A stretch of 41,287 nt of DNA, from contig JABHNB010000013.1 of the NCBI GenBank assembly GCA_018694115.1, forward strand, positions 1 to 41,287, read 5' to 3'. The position numbers and the translations under genes are program-made. This stretch comes from an archaeon (GTDB lineage Archaea > Nanobdellota > Nanobdellia > Pacearchaeales > GW2011-AR1). The notes under the pieces were generated by a model. The model was not told where the DNA came from, ran no database searches, and was given only the letters and a program-made list of their open reading frames with translations. Positions 21,661 to 29,573 of this stretch are shown here, in pieces; positions within the stretch are counted from its first letter, which is position 1, and each line of letters starts with the position of its first letter.

Positions 21661-23028
21661 ATGGTACTTGATAAGCTAGGATCAGTCCTAAAATCAGGAA
21701 TAAAGAAAATCTCATCAGCGATTTTCATAGACAAAAAGCTCGTAGATGCAATCATAAAGGACATTCAGAGAGCATTAATCGAAGCAGATGTTAATGTTGA
21801 ACTAGTTTTTCAGATTTCTCAGAAAATCAAGAAGATTGCTTATGATGAATCGATCAAAGGAATTGATAAAAAAGAACAATTAGTCAAGCTAATTCATGAC
21901 GAAGTCCTAATAATTCTTGGTGGAGAGAAAAAAGAACTCAAACTTCCAAAACAAGCATCAATCATGTTCCTAGGATTATACGGTGCAGGTAAAACCACAA
22001 CAATTGCAAAACTTGGATTCTATTACGCTAAGCGAGGACGAAAGGTCGCACTTCTAGGACTTGATACCCAAAGACCTGCAGCAATGGATCAGCTTGAGCA
22101 AATGGCCAAAAAAGCCAAACTTCCTGCCTTCGTAGATAAAAAAGAAAAAGATCCAATCAAAATCATAAAGAAGTACGAAAAAGACCTGAAAAAATACGAT
22201 CTAGTCCTAATTGATACTGCAGGACGAGATGGACTCAACAAAGAACTAATAAAAGAGATAGAAAAACTCAATAAAAAGTTAAAACCAGATTACAGAATCC
22301 TAGTAATGCCTGCAGATGTTGGACAGACTGCAAAAACACAAGCTCAAGAGTTCCAAAAAGCCCTGAATGTTGATGGAGTTATCATCACAAGGATGGACGG
22401 AACCTCAAAAGCCGGGGGTGCACTAACTGCCTGTGCAGAAACAAACGCACCAGTCTTCTTTATCGGTGTCGGAGAGCAAATTCATGAAGTAGAAACCTTC
22501 GACCCAGAATCATTCATCCAAAGACTTCTAGGAATGGGAGATCTTCAAGGCCTTTTAGAAAAGGTCCGTTCAGCAACAGATGAAAAACAAACAAAGAGAA
22601 TCCAAGAAAGACTTGAAGCAGGTAAATTCACCCTCCTAGATCTATACAATCAACTAGAATCAATGAATCAGATGGGAAGTATGGATAAAATCATGAGCAT
22701 GGTGCCCGGAATGGGGAGTGCAATGAAGAAAGTTCCAAAAGATCAACTAAAGAAACAAGAAGATAAAATGGTCCACTGGAAGAACGCAATCAACTCGATG
22801 ACTGAAGAAGAGATTGAGAATCCAGAAGTTCTAGAAAAGCAAACTAGCCGAATCAAACGAATCGCCCAAGGATCCGGAACAACAACCAGCGAAATCAGAG
22901 CCCTCCTAAAACAATATAAAATGCTCAAAGAGATGATGGGCATGCAGAATCAAATGGCCGACGGCAAGATCGACCAAAAGATGATGCAGAAGATGGCCAA
23001 GAAGATGCGAGGGAAGGGCAAGTTTTAG
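21661..23028 (+). CDS. srp54: Signal recognition particle protein SRP54
   Basis: SRP54 binds signal sequences and SRP RNA and pairs with FtsY. The 455-residue protein has the N-terminal helical N domain (1-95), the G domain with GLYGAGKTTTIAK (near 104), DTQRPAAMDQL, DTAGRDG and TRMDG (G4), and the Met-rich M domain (about 300-455) with RIKRIAQGSGTTTSEIRALL, the SRP RNA-binding segment, and a Met/Lys-rich tail. Bud32 begins only three bases after the stop, so the two are co-transcribed. Confidence 0.97.
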   Translation: MVLDKLGSVLKSGIKKISSAIFIDKKLVDAIIKDIQRALIEADVNVELVFQISQKIKKIAYDESIKGIDKKEQLVKLIHDEVLIILGGEKKELKLPKQASIMFLGLYGAGKTTTIAKLGFYYAKRGRKVALLGLDTQRPAAMDQLEQMAKKAKLPAFVDKKEKDPIKIIKKYEKDLKKYDLVLIDTAGRDGLNKELIKEIEKLNKKLKPDYRILVMPADVGQTAKTQAQEFQKALNVDGVIITRMDGTSKAGGALTACAETNAPVFFIGVGEQIHEVETFDPESFIQRLLGMGDLQGLLEKVRSATDEKQTKRIQERLEAGKFTLLDLYNQLESMNQMGSMDKIMSMVPGMGSAMKKVPKDQLKKQEDKMVHWKNAINSMTEEEIENPEVLEKQTSRIKRIAQGSGTTTSEIRALLKQYKMLKEMMGMQNQMADGKIDQKMMQKMAKKMRGKGKF

Positions 23029-23031
23029 AGA

Positions 23032-23652
23032 ATGAAAAAACTAATCTCCCAAGGCGCAGAGGCAAAAATCTTCGTAGATTACATCTCCTCTCACTTCTTC
23101 GATAGTCCAACCATTCACAAAATCCGAACCCCAAAATCATATCGTCATCCCCAACTAGATACCAAAATCCGAACACGAAGAACCCGCTCAGAAGCAAAGA
23201 TCATTAACAAAGCAGCATCATTCGGGATAAACGTCCCAAAAATCGACTCCATAGACAAAGAAACTCAAACAATTTTCATGACATATATTGAAGGAGATCG
23301 CTTATCCGAAACCTTAAATTCTTATCCTGAAAAAAAGCAATTCACAACAATGCAAAAACTCGGGAAACAGACGGCCCTCCTTCACAAAAACAATATCATC
23401 CATGGAGATCTCACGACATCCAACACAATCCTATCAGAAGATAAACTATTCATTATAGACTTTGGCCTGGGATTCATTTCAACAAAGATCGAAGATAAGG
23501 CAGTCGACCTCCACCTCATCAAACAAGCCCTAGAAGCAAAACACTTCCAAAATCATACAGATCTCTTCACCAATTTTCTCAAAACATACAAGGATGAGGA
23601 AGTCATTAAGAGATTAGAAGTAGTCGAGAAGCGTGGAAGATACAAGCACTAA
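23032..23652 (+). CDS. bud32: Bud32/PRPK kinase of the KEOPS complex
   Basis: Bud32 is the small ATPase/kinase that supports Kae1 in making t6A on tRNAs reading ANN codons. The 206-residue protein has SYRHPQLDTKIRTRRTRSEA (36-55), the catalytic loop HGDLTTSN (124-131), the metal-binding DFGLGF (143-148), EDKAVDLHLIKQAL and the C-terminal RGRYKH. It is free-standing, while in many archaea it is fused to Kae1. It is placed immediately after srp54 in one transcript and ends facing tRNA-Gln. Confidence 0.95.
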   Translation: MKKLISQGAEAKIFVDYISSHFFDSPTIHKIRTPKSYRHPQLDTKIRTRRTRSEAKIINKAASFGINVPKIDSIDKETQTIFMTYIEGDRLSETLNSYPEKKQFTTMQKLGKQTALLHKNNIIHGDLTTSNTILSEDKLFIIDFGLGFISTKIEDKAVDLHLIKQALEAKHFQNHTDLFTNFLKTYKDEEVIKRLEVVEKRGRYKH

Positions 23653-23662
23653 ATCTAAAAAA

Positions 23663-23736
23663 TAGCCCCACCAGGATTCGAACCTGGGTCTCAGGGATCA
23701 AAACCCTGTATCCTTGACCAACTAGACTATGGGGCT
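23663..23736 (-). tRNA. tRNA-Gln, anticodon TTG
   Basis: Acceptor AGCCCCA/TGGGGCT with discriminator A, anticodon stem CAGGG/CCCTG with loop TTTTGAT (anticodon TTG), and T-arm CCAGG-TTCGAAT-CCTGG. Its first ten bases are also the end of the upstream LAGLIDADG reading frame. Confidence 0.95.
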
Positions 23737-24626
23737 AAATTAAACATCCCAATCTTCTTGGAATGCCTTGGATTTGAAAATCCGATCAGTTTTAAAAACT
23801 TTTGCAATTCAGATTTTTTTGTAATATAAACTCTTCTTCCTGAAACAATTTTCGAAGGGACTATTCCAAGCTTTATTAACGAGTCTCTAACATCATTCAA
23901 AAGAGTAAAATTATGGTTAGTAAATGCTATTTGGCATGTCTTCTGATCATTCAGTTGATACATTCCCCCATCAGTATCAAACAATCCCCGAAGACATGCC
24001 CTCAAAAAATCATCGTTTTTCTTTATCCAGTCAGGGATATTTAGTTTATTTTTTATTTTATCTCCCGGCTTGAATCCTTTATTTTCCAAGAAATCAACAA
24101 GAAGTTTACTGTAAATTGTAATATGGATCGCACCATTTCCATATCCTCCAATTCGTACCACCAATCCAAAAAGTTCTTCCATTAAGGGTTTTAAATAATT
24201 TATATGATACTCATAATCTAACTTTCGATCCCCAACAATTCGTGCCATATAAGTTCCAACCCTATAACCCTTAGTCCTATTCAGATTTCCATCACCAAGC
24301 ATTGCCCCATAGAACTCTGCAAATTTTTCAGACTCCACCGGAAAATCGATATTTTTGATAGTTTTGCCACTAGACAATCTACCGCCCTTAACCCTCCCCC
24401 AATTATTATGGAGTTTATCAACTATAAAATCATCAAAATTTGCTTCTGCAATTTTGCACAATTTTTTATACGTCAAATCAGACAAAAGCCTTTTTTCCTT
24501 TTTCAAATAATGCCGAACATATACTTCGCTTAGTCCTAACATTTTAGCTAGAGTATTCCAAGTTTTTGCCACTTTAGCCAAACTAACCAGCTCGGATTGT
24601 TTTCCCCTTACTAATTTTATTCTCAT
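23727..24626 (-). CDS. Stand-alone LAGLIDADG homing endonuclease-like protein
   Basis: Residues about 1-90 are a helix-turn-helix-like DNA-binding domain ending NNWGRVKGG (74-82), also found alone in the gene at 13761-14060. The nuclease region has two LAGLIDADG motifs, FYGAMLGDGN (105-114) and LRGLFDTDGG (212-221), both with the acidic residue needed for metal binding, so it may be active as a monomer. The 299-residue frame is intact. A TATA-like TTTATAAT lies about 27 bases before the ATG. The stop codon TAG and the last codons lie within the 5' end of tRNA-Gln. Whether it is a selfish element or a regulator is open. Confidence 0.9.
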   Translation of the reverse strand: MRIKLVRGKQSELVSLAKVAKTWNTLAKMLGLSEVYVRHYLKKEKRLLSDLTYKKLCKIAEANFDDFIVDKLHNNWGRVKGGRLSSGKTIKNIDFPVESEKFAEFYGAMLGDGNLNRTKGYRVGTYMARIVGDRKLDYEYHINYLKPLMEELFGLVVRIGGYGNGAIHITIYSKLLVDFLENKGFKPGDKIKNKLNIPDWIKKNDDFLRACLRGLFDTDGGMYQLNDQKTCQIAFTNHNFTLLNDVRDSLIKLGIVPSKIVSGRRVYITKKSELQKFLKLIGFSNPRHSKKIGMFNLAP

Positions 24627-24732
24627 AAAAAAGAAAAGTAAAAGATAATTATAAATCTATTGTTTGACCACAGAGTTACGACAAAATATTACCTGCCCAA
24701 ATCTTTAAAAACCAACATTTCTCTCTTTAAAC

Positions 24733-25095
24733 ATGGAAAAGATGAAAAAACCTACATGGGTAAAAATGAAAGAACCTGAATTGAAAAAGATTATAGCAGA
24801 GCTTGCAGAGAAGCATGCACCATCCAAAATCGGATTAATTCTTAGAGATCAATATGGAATCCCAACAACGAAGGTATTTGGTAAGAAACTTAAAGCATAT
24901 ATGAAAGAATTAGGAATTGAAAGGAATGAAGATCTTGAAAACGCAGAAAAAAAGGTAGACAATATGAAAGAGCACCTAAAGGATAACATCACCGACAGAC
25001 ACGCTAAGCACAAATTACAACACGCTCAGTCCAGATTGAACATTATCAGAAAATATTTCGGAATCTCGGTAAGAGACCGAAAGAAAAAGAAATAA
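24733..25095 (+). CDS. rpsO: Small-subunit ribosomal protein uS15
   Basis: This 120-residue protein binds 16S rRNA in the 30S platform. The archaeal-type core KHAPSKIGLILRDQYGIP (about 29-46) and the C-terminal helix KHKLQHAQSRLNIIRKYF are clear. It is shorter than the usual archaeal protein of about 150 residues, missing most of the N-terminal extension. A TATA-like CTTTAAAAAC lies about 27 bases upstream. In many archaea it is next to a RecJ-like gene; here a minus-strand pilin gene lies between them. Confidence 0.94.
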   Translation: MEKMKKPTWVKMKEPELKKIIAELAEKHAPSKIGLILRDQYGIPTTKVFGKKLKAYMKELGIERNEDLENAEKKVDNMKEHLKDNITDRHAKHKLQHAQSRLNIIRKYFGISVRDRKKKK

Positions 25096-25103
25096 TTCTT
25101 ACT

Positions 25104-26951
25104 TCAGCACCCTAAATTCTCGTCAACGATTCCATCACAATCATTATCTTTCTCATCACAGATCTCCTTTGCTGAATTCGTATAAACACAGTCTCCAGCA
25201 ACCTTGTTTCTAGCCATCTCTGCATAGAAGGCCATCTCATTTAGCATTGCCCTCAAGGTAACCTCCGACTTTTCCCCTTGCTCAAAAATTCTTTGTAATC
25301 CTGCATCAAAAGCTCCAAGTCCAATCCATCCTGGAGCGAGATTACTCCCCATATGGTATTGCCCATAAACATTTTCCTCACCAACAGTTCCCCCCGGAGT
25401 CACAGTTCCAATTGGAAGCTCAAGGCTTCCATCAACAAAATCTCTATATTTTGGATCAGAGATATTCTGATCCCAAATCCTATTCATGAAAGTATATCTA
25501 AGGGCATCAATATCTTCCCTAGTAAAAACAATCCCTGCACGATGCAATTCTATCGCAGTAAAAACAAAAGATTCTCCGTGACTCACATCAGAAGGAGAAC
25601 AATAATTAGTTCCAAGAGAATCTTTACAAATAATCCTTGAAGAACCTGCCCCCCGCACAATATAACAATAATCAGAATAATTCAAATCAATACATGCCGT
25701 CTGCCCCCAAGCTACCGCTCTTGAATCTTCAGGATGAGGGAATAAAGAATTTCTTAATGCATTCGCACGAACATTCAAAGCATCCAAATAACCCACCGCC
25801 TCGTCCCCTAGATAATCCACATTTCCCTCAATAAGGTACAATTCCAAGAGTACTGCCGTTGAATGAGATACTAAATGATGAACCATTGAATATCCGGGCT
25901 CAAAACGATAACTACATTCAGGATTATTTATCATATCATGTTTAATGATATCTAACGCCGCATCAGCCCGGACCCCATAAATATCATTAAGGGAATCCCC
26001 ATTTTTGATTATCCTTATTAATCTTGCAAACTGCTTAAGAGAACGTTCAGTATGAAGACAGTAGGTTCGGTTCACAGTACTTAGATTGTCATCATGATCA
26101 TAATTAGACTCATAGGTCCACTCCCGATAACCATCCCCATCAACATCAACCAAATTAGAATTAAGATTCTCAACATTAGCCAGGGCATACTCTAGATACG
26201 CTTCATCTTGGGTTGCCTCATACATCGAAATCAATCCAGCTAAATAATGACTCAATGCATAAGGAGACGTTGCAATTATGCCAGTGGGATATTTTCCAAA
26301 GAATACCTCATCAAACTTCTCTTGCAGTTCACTAATACTAAAAGTCTCCCATTCCGCATCCACTAAAACTTCGGAAATATCACTAGAATTAATACACCCC
26401 GGATCTTCCAAATCGATCAAACCGTCATTATCGTTATCCGCCCCATCCCCACAATCCGATGCTTCATCTAAGGTAGAAATAACTAAGTCCTCGCTGTTTC
26501 CATCATCAGAAATAGGGACTCCGGGGATTGCAGTACCTTCTTTCTCAGTACCTCCAGTAAGATAAATGGGAACGAGATCAACATGATCTGGCCGACCATA
26601 TTCAGAAAGATTGAAACACTTAGTAACCATTTCATTTAGATTAGGAATTTCATGCCCAAATAAAGCTCCCCGATGACTCTCCCCACCAACAGAGAAAAGG
26701 ATATCAATTTGAGAAATATTAGCATCATCAACCCCCCTCTTAACCTGGACGCAAGCAGACTGATTTTCTTCATCCCAAAAGGTAAATCCTCCAGAGGTTG
26801 CAATACTCAATGCTGCTTGCTCGTCAAACATAATGTTTTCCTGAATATAAGGTAAAACAAACATCCAGATTATTGAAATTGCAGCGATCACAATTAAAAT
26901 TATTAGTATAGTCGCCACGAGAGTTGACACTCCCCTTTTTCCCACTTTCAT
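25104..26951 (-). CDS. Archaeal pilin-like protein with calcium-binding-type motifs and an alpha-toroid-like domain
   Basis: The start is ATG at 26951, about 25 bases after TATATATA; the longer frame begins with TTG and would overlap the promoter. The 615-residue protein has a class III signal (KVGKRG, then VSTLVATILIILIVIAAISI). Residues about 43-130 match the pilin module of the gene at 11825-13540 (VQVKRG, IDILFSV, FNL..YG.P..VDLVPI). An Asp-rich Cys motif, CGDGADNDNDGLIDLEDPGC, follows (about 167-186). A helical domain of about 370 residues with HHLVSHSTAVLLELYLIEG resembles the alpha-toroid folds of polysaccharide-acting enzymes. A MopE-like motif, CDEKDNDCDGIVDENLGC, ends it. Carbohydrate action is inferred from fold appearance only. 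Confidence 0.8.
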   Translation of the reverse strand: MKVGKRGVSTLVATILIILIVIAAISIIWMFVLPYIQENIMFDEQAALSIATSGGFTFWDEENQSACVQVKRGVDDANISQIDILFSVGGESHRGALFGHEIPNLNEMVTKCFNLSEYGRPDHVDLVPIYLTGGTEKEGTAIPGVPISDDGNSEDLVISTLDEASDCGDGADNDNDGLIDLEDPGCINSSDISEVLVDAEWETFSISELQEKFDEVFFGKYPTGIIATSPYALSHYLAGLISMYEATQDEAYLEYALANVENLNSNLVDVDGDGYREWTYESNYDHDDNLSTVNRTYCLHTERSLKQFARLIRIIKNGDSLNDIYGVRADAALDIIKHDMINNPECSYRFEPGYSMVHHLVSHSTAVLLELYLIEGNVDYLGDEAVGYLDALNVRANALRNSLFPHPEDSRAVAWGQTACIDLNYSDYCYIVRGAGSSRIICKDSLGTNYCSPSDVSHGESFVFTAIELHRAGIVFTREDIDALRYTFMNRIWDQNISDPKYRDFVDGSLELPIGTVTPGGTVGEENVYGQYHMGSNLAPGWIGLGAFDAGLQRIFEQGEKSEVTLRAMLNEMAFYAEMARNKVAGDCVYTNSAKEICDEKDNDCDGIVDENLGC

Positions 26952-27058
26952 ATACAATAACCCAAAATAAAATATATATACCTTTCCAAAGCAAATCTGA
27001 CCAGTACCCCTTCCCAGAACACACAAATCTTTTTAAGCACTTAAGAATTATTTGAATC

Positions 27059-28408
27059 ATGTTAAAAGAGGTTGATAGAGTTGCGAAAGAATTTTTAGAA
27101 CTTTCAAAGAATAAACCTATTAGGATAGTCAGCCATTATGATAGTGATGGAATCACTTCTGCAGCAATTCTTGCAAAAGCTTTCAAACGATTAGATAAAA
27201 AATTCTCAATAAAAATCGTTAAGGGACTTGAAGAAGATATCATCAGAAAAGAATTATCTAGACAACCAAAAGAACTAATCGTCTTCAGTGATCTAGCCTC
27301 GGGAAGCCTTGAATACTTTCAAAAGCTCCAAGAACCAATCTTTATCTTAGATCATCATGAGATTCACAAAGAACAACTTAACGATAAAATAAAAATTATT
27401 AACCCCCATCTTTTCGAAAACGTAGAAGACAATTCATGTACCGGGGCCGGAGTCTGCTATCTTTTTGCAAAGGCACTATCCCCAAAAAATGCAGATCTTT
27501 CAAGCCTAGCAATAATCGGAATGATTGGAGATAGGCATGAATCAAATTTGTCTAAAATTAATCAACAGATAATAAATGATACCACCGATCTAACAATTAG
27601 AAAAGGACTCGTCCTATATCCTGCAACTCGCCCACTAAGAAGAGCACTAGAATATTCGACATCCCCATACATCCCCGGAGTCACAGGAAATGGGGAAGGA
27701 GTTATCGAGATCTTAAGAGAAACAGGAATCGGAATGGGCAAGAGCCTTCTTGAACTGGATGATAACGAAATGTCAAAGCTAATCACTGCAGTAATGATTC
27801 GTAGAGCCCAGCATAATAAGGCAGATGACATTCTAGGAAATCTTTACATCCTAAAATTCTTCAATACAAAGGAAGATGTTCGAGAAATTTCCACACTAGT
27901 AAATGCTTGTTCGCGTCTAGGATATCATGATACCGCAATTGCCTACTGCATGGAAAATGAAAAAGCAAAGTTACGAGCATTAGATATTTACACAGAATAC
28001 AAACAAGAATTAGTCTCGGGATTAAGACTCGCAGAAAAGATGGACAAGATAAAAGGAAAAGGATTTGTAATCCTAAATGCAAAAGATAAGATCAAAGATG
28101 CAATTGTGGGAACAATCTGCTCAATGCTTTCATCATCTCCAACATATGAGGAGGGCACAGTTCTAATAGGAATGGCATATAACGAAGATAAAATAAAAGT
28201 ATCTGCAAGAATCGTTGGAAGAGAGGGAAGAAATCTAAAGGAAGTTCTAGAAAAAACAGTAATTACATTCAAAGGTCAGAATCCAGAAACAATTGCCGAA
28301 GTTGGAGGCCACCATTTCGCTGCAGGTTGTCTGGTAGAAAAAGAAAAAGAACAGCTATTCATAGAGGCCCTTAAGAAAAATCTAGAGATAGAAATAGTAA
28401 AAATCTAG
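27059..28408 (+). CDS. recJ: RecJ-like DHH phosphoesterase (GAN/Cdc45-type)
   Basis: DHH-family nucleases of archaea degrade single-stranded DNA and bind GINS in the replisome. The 449-residue protein keeps the metal-binding motifs HYDSDG (26-31), SDLASG (77-82), DHH (98-100) and a later GMIGDRHES, and the C-terminal DHHA1 motif GGHHFAAGC. It therefore looks catalytically competent. A TATA-like CTTTTTAAGC lies about 26 bases upstream. A Gins51-type subunit is encoded at 17221-17778. It would normally neighbour uS15. Confidence 0.93.
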   Translation: MLKEVDRVAKEFLELSKNKPIRIVSHYDSDGITSAAILAKAFKRLDKKFSIKIVKGLEEDIIRKELSRQPKELIVFSDLASGSLEYFQKLQEPIFILDHHEIHKEQLNDKIKIINPHLFENVEDNSCTGAGVCYLFAKALSPKNADLSSLAIIGMIGDRHESNLSKINQQIINDTTDLTIRKGLVLYPATRPLRRALEYSTSPYIPGVTGNGEGVIEILRETGIGMGKSLLELDDNEMSKLITAVMIRRAQHNKADDILGNLYILKFFNTKEDVREISTLVNACSRLGYHDTAIAYCMENEKAKLRALDIYTEYKQELVSGLRLAEKMDKIKGKGFVILNAKDKIKDAIVGTICSMLSSSPTYEEGTVLIGMAYNEDKIKVSARIVGREGRNLKEVLEKTVITFKGQNPETIAEVGGHHFAAGCLVEKEKEQLFIEALKKNLEIEIVKI

Positions 28409-28459
28409 CCCAAAAACCCATATCAAAACCTTTAAAAGTCAATTCTCGTACAGTTTATC

Positions 28460-28633
28460 ATGGCAGATAGAAAAGGAAAATTTGTTAGAGTAAAATGCTC
28501 AAAATGTAAGGCATCCCAAACAATATTTGGAAAAGCCTCAACGAAAGTTAGATGTTTAGAGTGTAGTACAGTACTTGCTATACCTTCAGGCGGAAATGCA
28601 AAGATCCGTTCAAGGGTAGAGGAAGTTTTGTAA
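28460..28633 (+). CDS. rps27e: Small-subunit ribosomal protein eS27
   Basis: The 57-residue frame begins MADRKGKFVRVKCSKCKASQ and has a CSKC/CLEC zinc finger, with the family blocks VRVKCSKC, ASTKVRCLEC and LAIPSGGNAKI. A TATA-like CTTTAAAAG lies about 27 bases before the ATG. It heads the conserved archaeal cluster eS27, aIF2-alpha and Nop10. Confidence 0.93.
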   Translation: MADRKGKFVRVKCSKCKASQTIFGKASTKVRCLECSTVLAIPSGGNAKIRSRVEEVL

Positions 28634-28671
28634 TTCTATAAATTTAAATAAGCAACTTATCTCATTTTATT

Positions 28672-29385
28672 ATGGAACTAGAAGAAGGAAACATTGTTCT
28701 CGGCACTGTTGAGAAAGTAACCAATACCATTACATTCGTAAGACTGCCAGAGGGAAAAGAAGGAACCCTTGTTTCCTCAGAAATTGCGCCTGGGAGAATT
28801 AAGCATATGAGGGCTTATGTTGTTCCAAATAAAAAGATTGTATGTAAAATTCTAAAGATCTCTGGAGATAGAATCGAACTATCCCTTAGAAGAGTTAATT
28901 CAAAAGAAAAGAAAGAAGTAATGCAAGCATTCAAGCAAGAACAGGCAATAAGATCCGCATTCAGACAAATTTTCAAAGAAGAAGCTGAAAAGATTGAAGA
29001 GAAAATAAAGGAAGAATTTTCCACGCTTCCAGAGTTCGTTGATGCAGCGAGAGAAGATAAAAAGTTAATTGAAAAATATATCCCAAAAGATAACCAAGAA
29101 GCATTCATAAAAATTACAGAAAAAAGAAAGAAAACTGTAGATCTAAAACAGATTATTACAATTAAATGTCTTGAAGATGACGGCGTAAAAAGAATCAAAG
29201 AAATCTTCTCAACAGATAACCCTGATGTAAAAATTACATACATTTCAGCAGGAGAATTCAAACTAAGCCTAAGTGCTCCAGATTTTAAATCTGGAAAAAA
29301 AGTAATGAGTGAACTTCTAGAATCTCTTGAGAATAAAGCAAAAGAAAATAATTGTGAATTCGAATCAAAAGAAGAGAAAAAATGA
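28672..29385 (+). CDS. eif2a: Translation initiation factor aIF2 subunit alpha
   Basis: aIF2-alpha is part of the trimer that delivers initiator tRNA to the ribosome. The 237-residue protein begins with an S1-type OB domain (GTVEKVTNTITFVRLP, GTLVSSEIAPG, KILKISGDRIELSLRRV; residues about 8-75), followed by a helical middle domain and a C-terminal alpha/beta domain (about 150-230). It is slightly shorter than the usual 260-270 residues. A weak TATA-like TTTAAATA lies about 26 bases upstream. Its stop overlaps the Nop10 start (ATGA). Confidence 0.95.
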   Translation: MELEEGNIVLGTVEKVTNTITFVRLPEGKEGTLVSSEIAPGRIKHMRAYVVPNKKIVCKILKISGDRIELSLRRVNSKEKKEVMQAFKQEQAIRSAFRQIFKEEAEKIEEKIKEEFSTLPEFVDAAREDKKLIEKYIPKDNQEAFIKITEKRKKTVDLKQIITIKCLEDDGVKRIKEIFSTDNPDVKITYISAGEFKLSLSAPDFKSGKKVMSELLESLENKAKENNCEFESKEEKK

Positions 29386-29570
29386 TGCCCCCGAAACCCA
29401 CAACGACTAATTCTAGCAAAGGCCTAAAAAAATGTCCCAAATGCGAAAGTTATACGATGAAAGATGAGTGTCCCAAATGTAATGATTCAAAGGAAAAAAC
29501 CGAAAGTATATCCTACAGATTTCCAAAAATTCGAGATGCGCCCCCTTCAAAAGATTTCAGAAGAAGATAA
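29382..29570 (+). CDS. nop10: H/ACA RNP protein Nop10
   Basis: Nop10 stabilises Cbf5 in the pseudouridylation complex. The 62-residue protein has the zinc motif CPKCESYTMKDECPKC (18-33), matching the family pattern C-P-x-C-x-x-Y-T-x-x-x-x-C-P-x-C, and a C-terminal Pro-rich segment with DFRRR. An N-terminal extension of about 15 residues precedes the finger; the second Met or a later start is possible. It overlaps aIF2-alpha by four bases, so the two are translationally coupled. Confidence 0.9.
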   Translation: MMPPKPTTTNSSKGLKKCPKCESYTMKDECPKCNDSKEKTESISYRFPKIRDAPPSKDFRRR

Positions 29571-29573
29571 TTC

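Noticed and set aside
26952-27026. Longer start of the second pilin (TTG at 27026)
   Set aside because: It would place the class III signal far from the N-terminus and cover the TATA box; the ATG at 26951 has correct spacing.
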